From Streptomyces rhizosphaerihabitans (GTDB lineage Bacteria > Actinomycetota > Actinomycetes > Streptomycetales > Streptomycetaceae): a stretch of 64,000 nt of DNA. The notes beneath the pieces are model-generated. The model did no database searches. It was not told where the DNA came from and saw only the letters and a program-made list of their open reading frames with translations. Each line of letters opens with the position of its first letter. Within the stretch, counting starts at the first letter, position 1. Positions 63,146 through 64,000 of this stretch are shown here, in pieces. The DNA is taken from NCBI RefSeq assembly GCF_025399795.1, contig NZ_JAODTZ010000009.1, forward strand, positions 124,001 to 188,000. Reading direction: 5' to 3'. Position numbers and translations under genes: made by a program.

Positions 63146-64000
63146 GTGCGTCGCCGTCTGATCCAGTCCACCCTCGCCGTCGTGCTCGTGGTGATCGCCG
63201 TCTTCGGCGTCTCCCTCGTCATCGTCGAGACCCGCACGATCAGCAACAGCGCACAGGAGCGCGTGGACTCCGAGGCGCTGCGCCTGGCCAGCATCGTGGA
63301 CAGCCGCATCCTCGGCGACGAGAACATCACCGGCACCACGTTCAAGAACCAGGTCACCGACCGGCGCTACGCCGTGATCAGGATTCCGGGCCGCGATCCC
63401 ATCGAGGTCGGCAGCGAACCCACCGGCGACGTCATCCAGTACACCGCCAGGGGCGAGTCGGGCGAGACGATCACCGTCCAGGAGCCCCGCTCCTCGGTGA
63501 CCAAGGAAGTCGGCCGTACGCTCCTGGTCATCGGCGCCGTCGCCCTGCTCGCGATCGTCGCCGCCGTCCTCCTCGCCGTACGCCAGGCCAACCGCCTCGC
63601 CTCCCCGCTCACCGACCTCGCCGAGACGGCGGAACGGCTGGGATCCGGCGACCCGCGCCCGCGCCACAAGCGGTACGGCGTCCCCGAGCTGGACCGGGTC
63701 GCCGACGTCCTGGACGGCAGCGCCGAGCGCATCGCCCGGATGCTCACCGCCGAGCGCCGCCTCGCCGCCGACGCCTCCCACCAGCTCCGGACACCTCTGA
63801 CGGCGCTCTCCATGCGCCTGGAGGAGATCACCCTCACCGACGACCCCGACACGGTGAAGGAGGAGGCGACGATCGCGCTGACGCAGGTGGAACGACTCAC
63901 GGACGTGGTCGAGCGCCTGCTCACCAACGCCCGCGACCCGCGGACCGGCTCCGCCGTCTCCTTCGACCTCGACGAGGTCATCAAGCAGCAGCTGGAGGAA
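63146..64000 (+). CDS. sensor histidine kinase, 3-prime truncated by window edge
   Basis: GTG at 63146 with GGAGG; 285 codons are present and the frame is open to the last base. Transmembrane helix 1 (~9-28), an extracytoplasmic domain (~30-120), transmembrane helix 2 (~124-146), HAMP-like linker (NRLASPLTDLAETAERLGSGD), and the HisKA dimerisation helix with phospho-acceptor His212 in ASHQLRTPLTALSMRLEE. The ATP-binding domain lies beyond the edge. It pairs with the response regulator upstream. The signal is unknown. Confidence 0.93.
   Translation, partial: MRRRLIQSTLAVVLVVIAVFGVSLVIVETRTISNSAQERVDSEALRLASIVDSRILGDENITGTTFKNQVTDRRYAVIRIPGRDPIEVGSEPTGDVIQYTARGESGETITVQEPRSSVTKEVGRTLLVIGAVALLAIVAAVLLAVRQANRLASPLTDLAETAERLGSGDPRPRHKRYGVPELDRVADVLDGSAERIARMLTAERRLAADASHQLRTPLTALSMRLEEITLTDDPDTVKEEATIALTQVERLTDVVERLLTNARDPRTGSAVSFDLDEVIKQQLEE

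Overview
The window is a 64 kb piece of a Streptomyces chromosome, or of a very close actinomycete. The evidence is high GC content with strong third-position GC bias, many GTG starts, Rpf-type muralytic enzymes, a roadblock-protein cluster, a SigB-type sigma factor with partner-switch proteins, and above all a tRNA-Leu(UAA) gene matching bldA, the developmental tRNA of Streptomyces. The gene order around eno, ndh, bldA and hut fits the conserved chromosome core as I remember it from model streptomycetes. I see no transposase, integrase, phage gene or CRISPR array, so this is mostly core DNA with some decayed or repetitive intergenic patches.

Layout. 0-12 kb: a lipoprotein, a small secreted protein, a three-gene unit (HTH-methyltransferase-like protein, membrane protein, Ser/Thr kinase with C-terminal repeats), a DUF1906 secreted protein, a SurA-like lipoprotein, MazG, a flavohemoprotein-like oxidase and a cytochrome P450. 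12-18 kb: two resuscitation-promoting-factor (Rpf) enzymes, the second behind a ydaO-type c-di-AMP riboswitch, then eno, divIC, a DUF501 gene and a Ppx/GppA phosphatase. 18-25 kb: type II NADH dehydrogenase with a Rex-like operator, a cyclopropane-fatty-acid synthase and a MacB/FtsX-type ABC exporter; the last two converge on a 30-bp perfect hairpin. 25-27 kb: bldA followed by a frameshifted pseudogene. 27-36 kb: pobA, a Bax-inhibitor-1 protein, small hypotheticals, a thiolase, a 46-bp tandem repeat, an SGNH hydrolase, cystathionine beta-synthase and a possible structured RNA.

36-50 kb: an aromatic-ammonia-lyase homologue that lacks the cofactor-forming serine, coupled to an RpiR regulator; a four-gene roadblock/DUF4388-like cluster with no GTPase; a PLP decarboxylase; and the histidine-utilisation operon hutU - M20 amidohydrolase - hutF - hutI. 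50-55 kb: a 23-bp tandem repeat, a protein that fuses sigma-like, zinc anti-sigma-like, transmembrane and ricin-lectin parts, then a SigB-type sigma factor facing a STAS antagonist and a HATPase. 55-60 kb: four tightly spaced cell-surface genes, two ending in sortase signals and one resembling WxL-interacting (DUF916) proteins. 60-64 kb: a POT peptide transporter and a two-component system whose kinase runs off the right edge.

The best candidates for under-described biology are the GTPase-less roadblock cluster, the sortase-anchored surface cluster, the sigma/anti-sigma/lectin fusion, and the lyase homologue without its MIO serine. A recurring regulatory theme is a TANNNT -10 hexamer placed exactly six bases before the start codon of five genes, which points to leaderless mRNAs.
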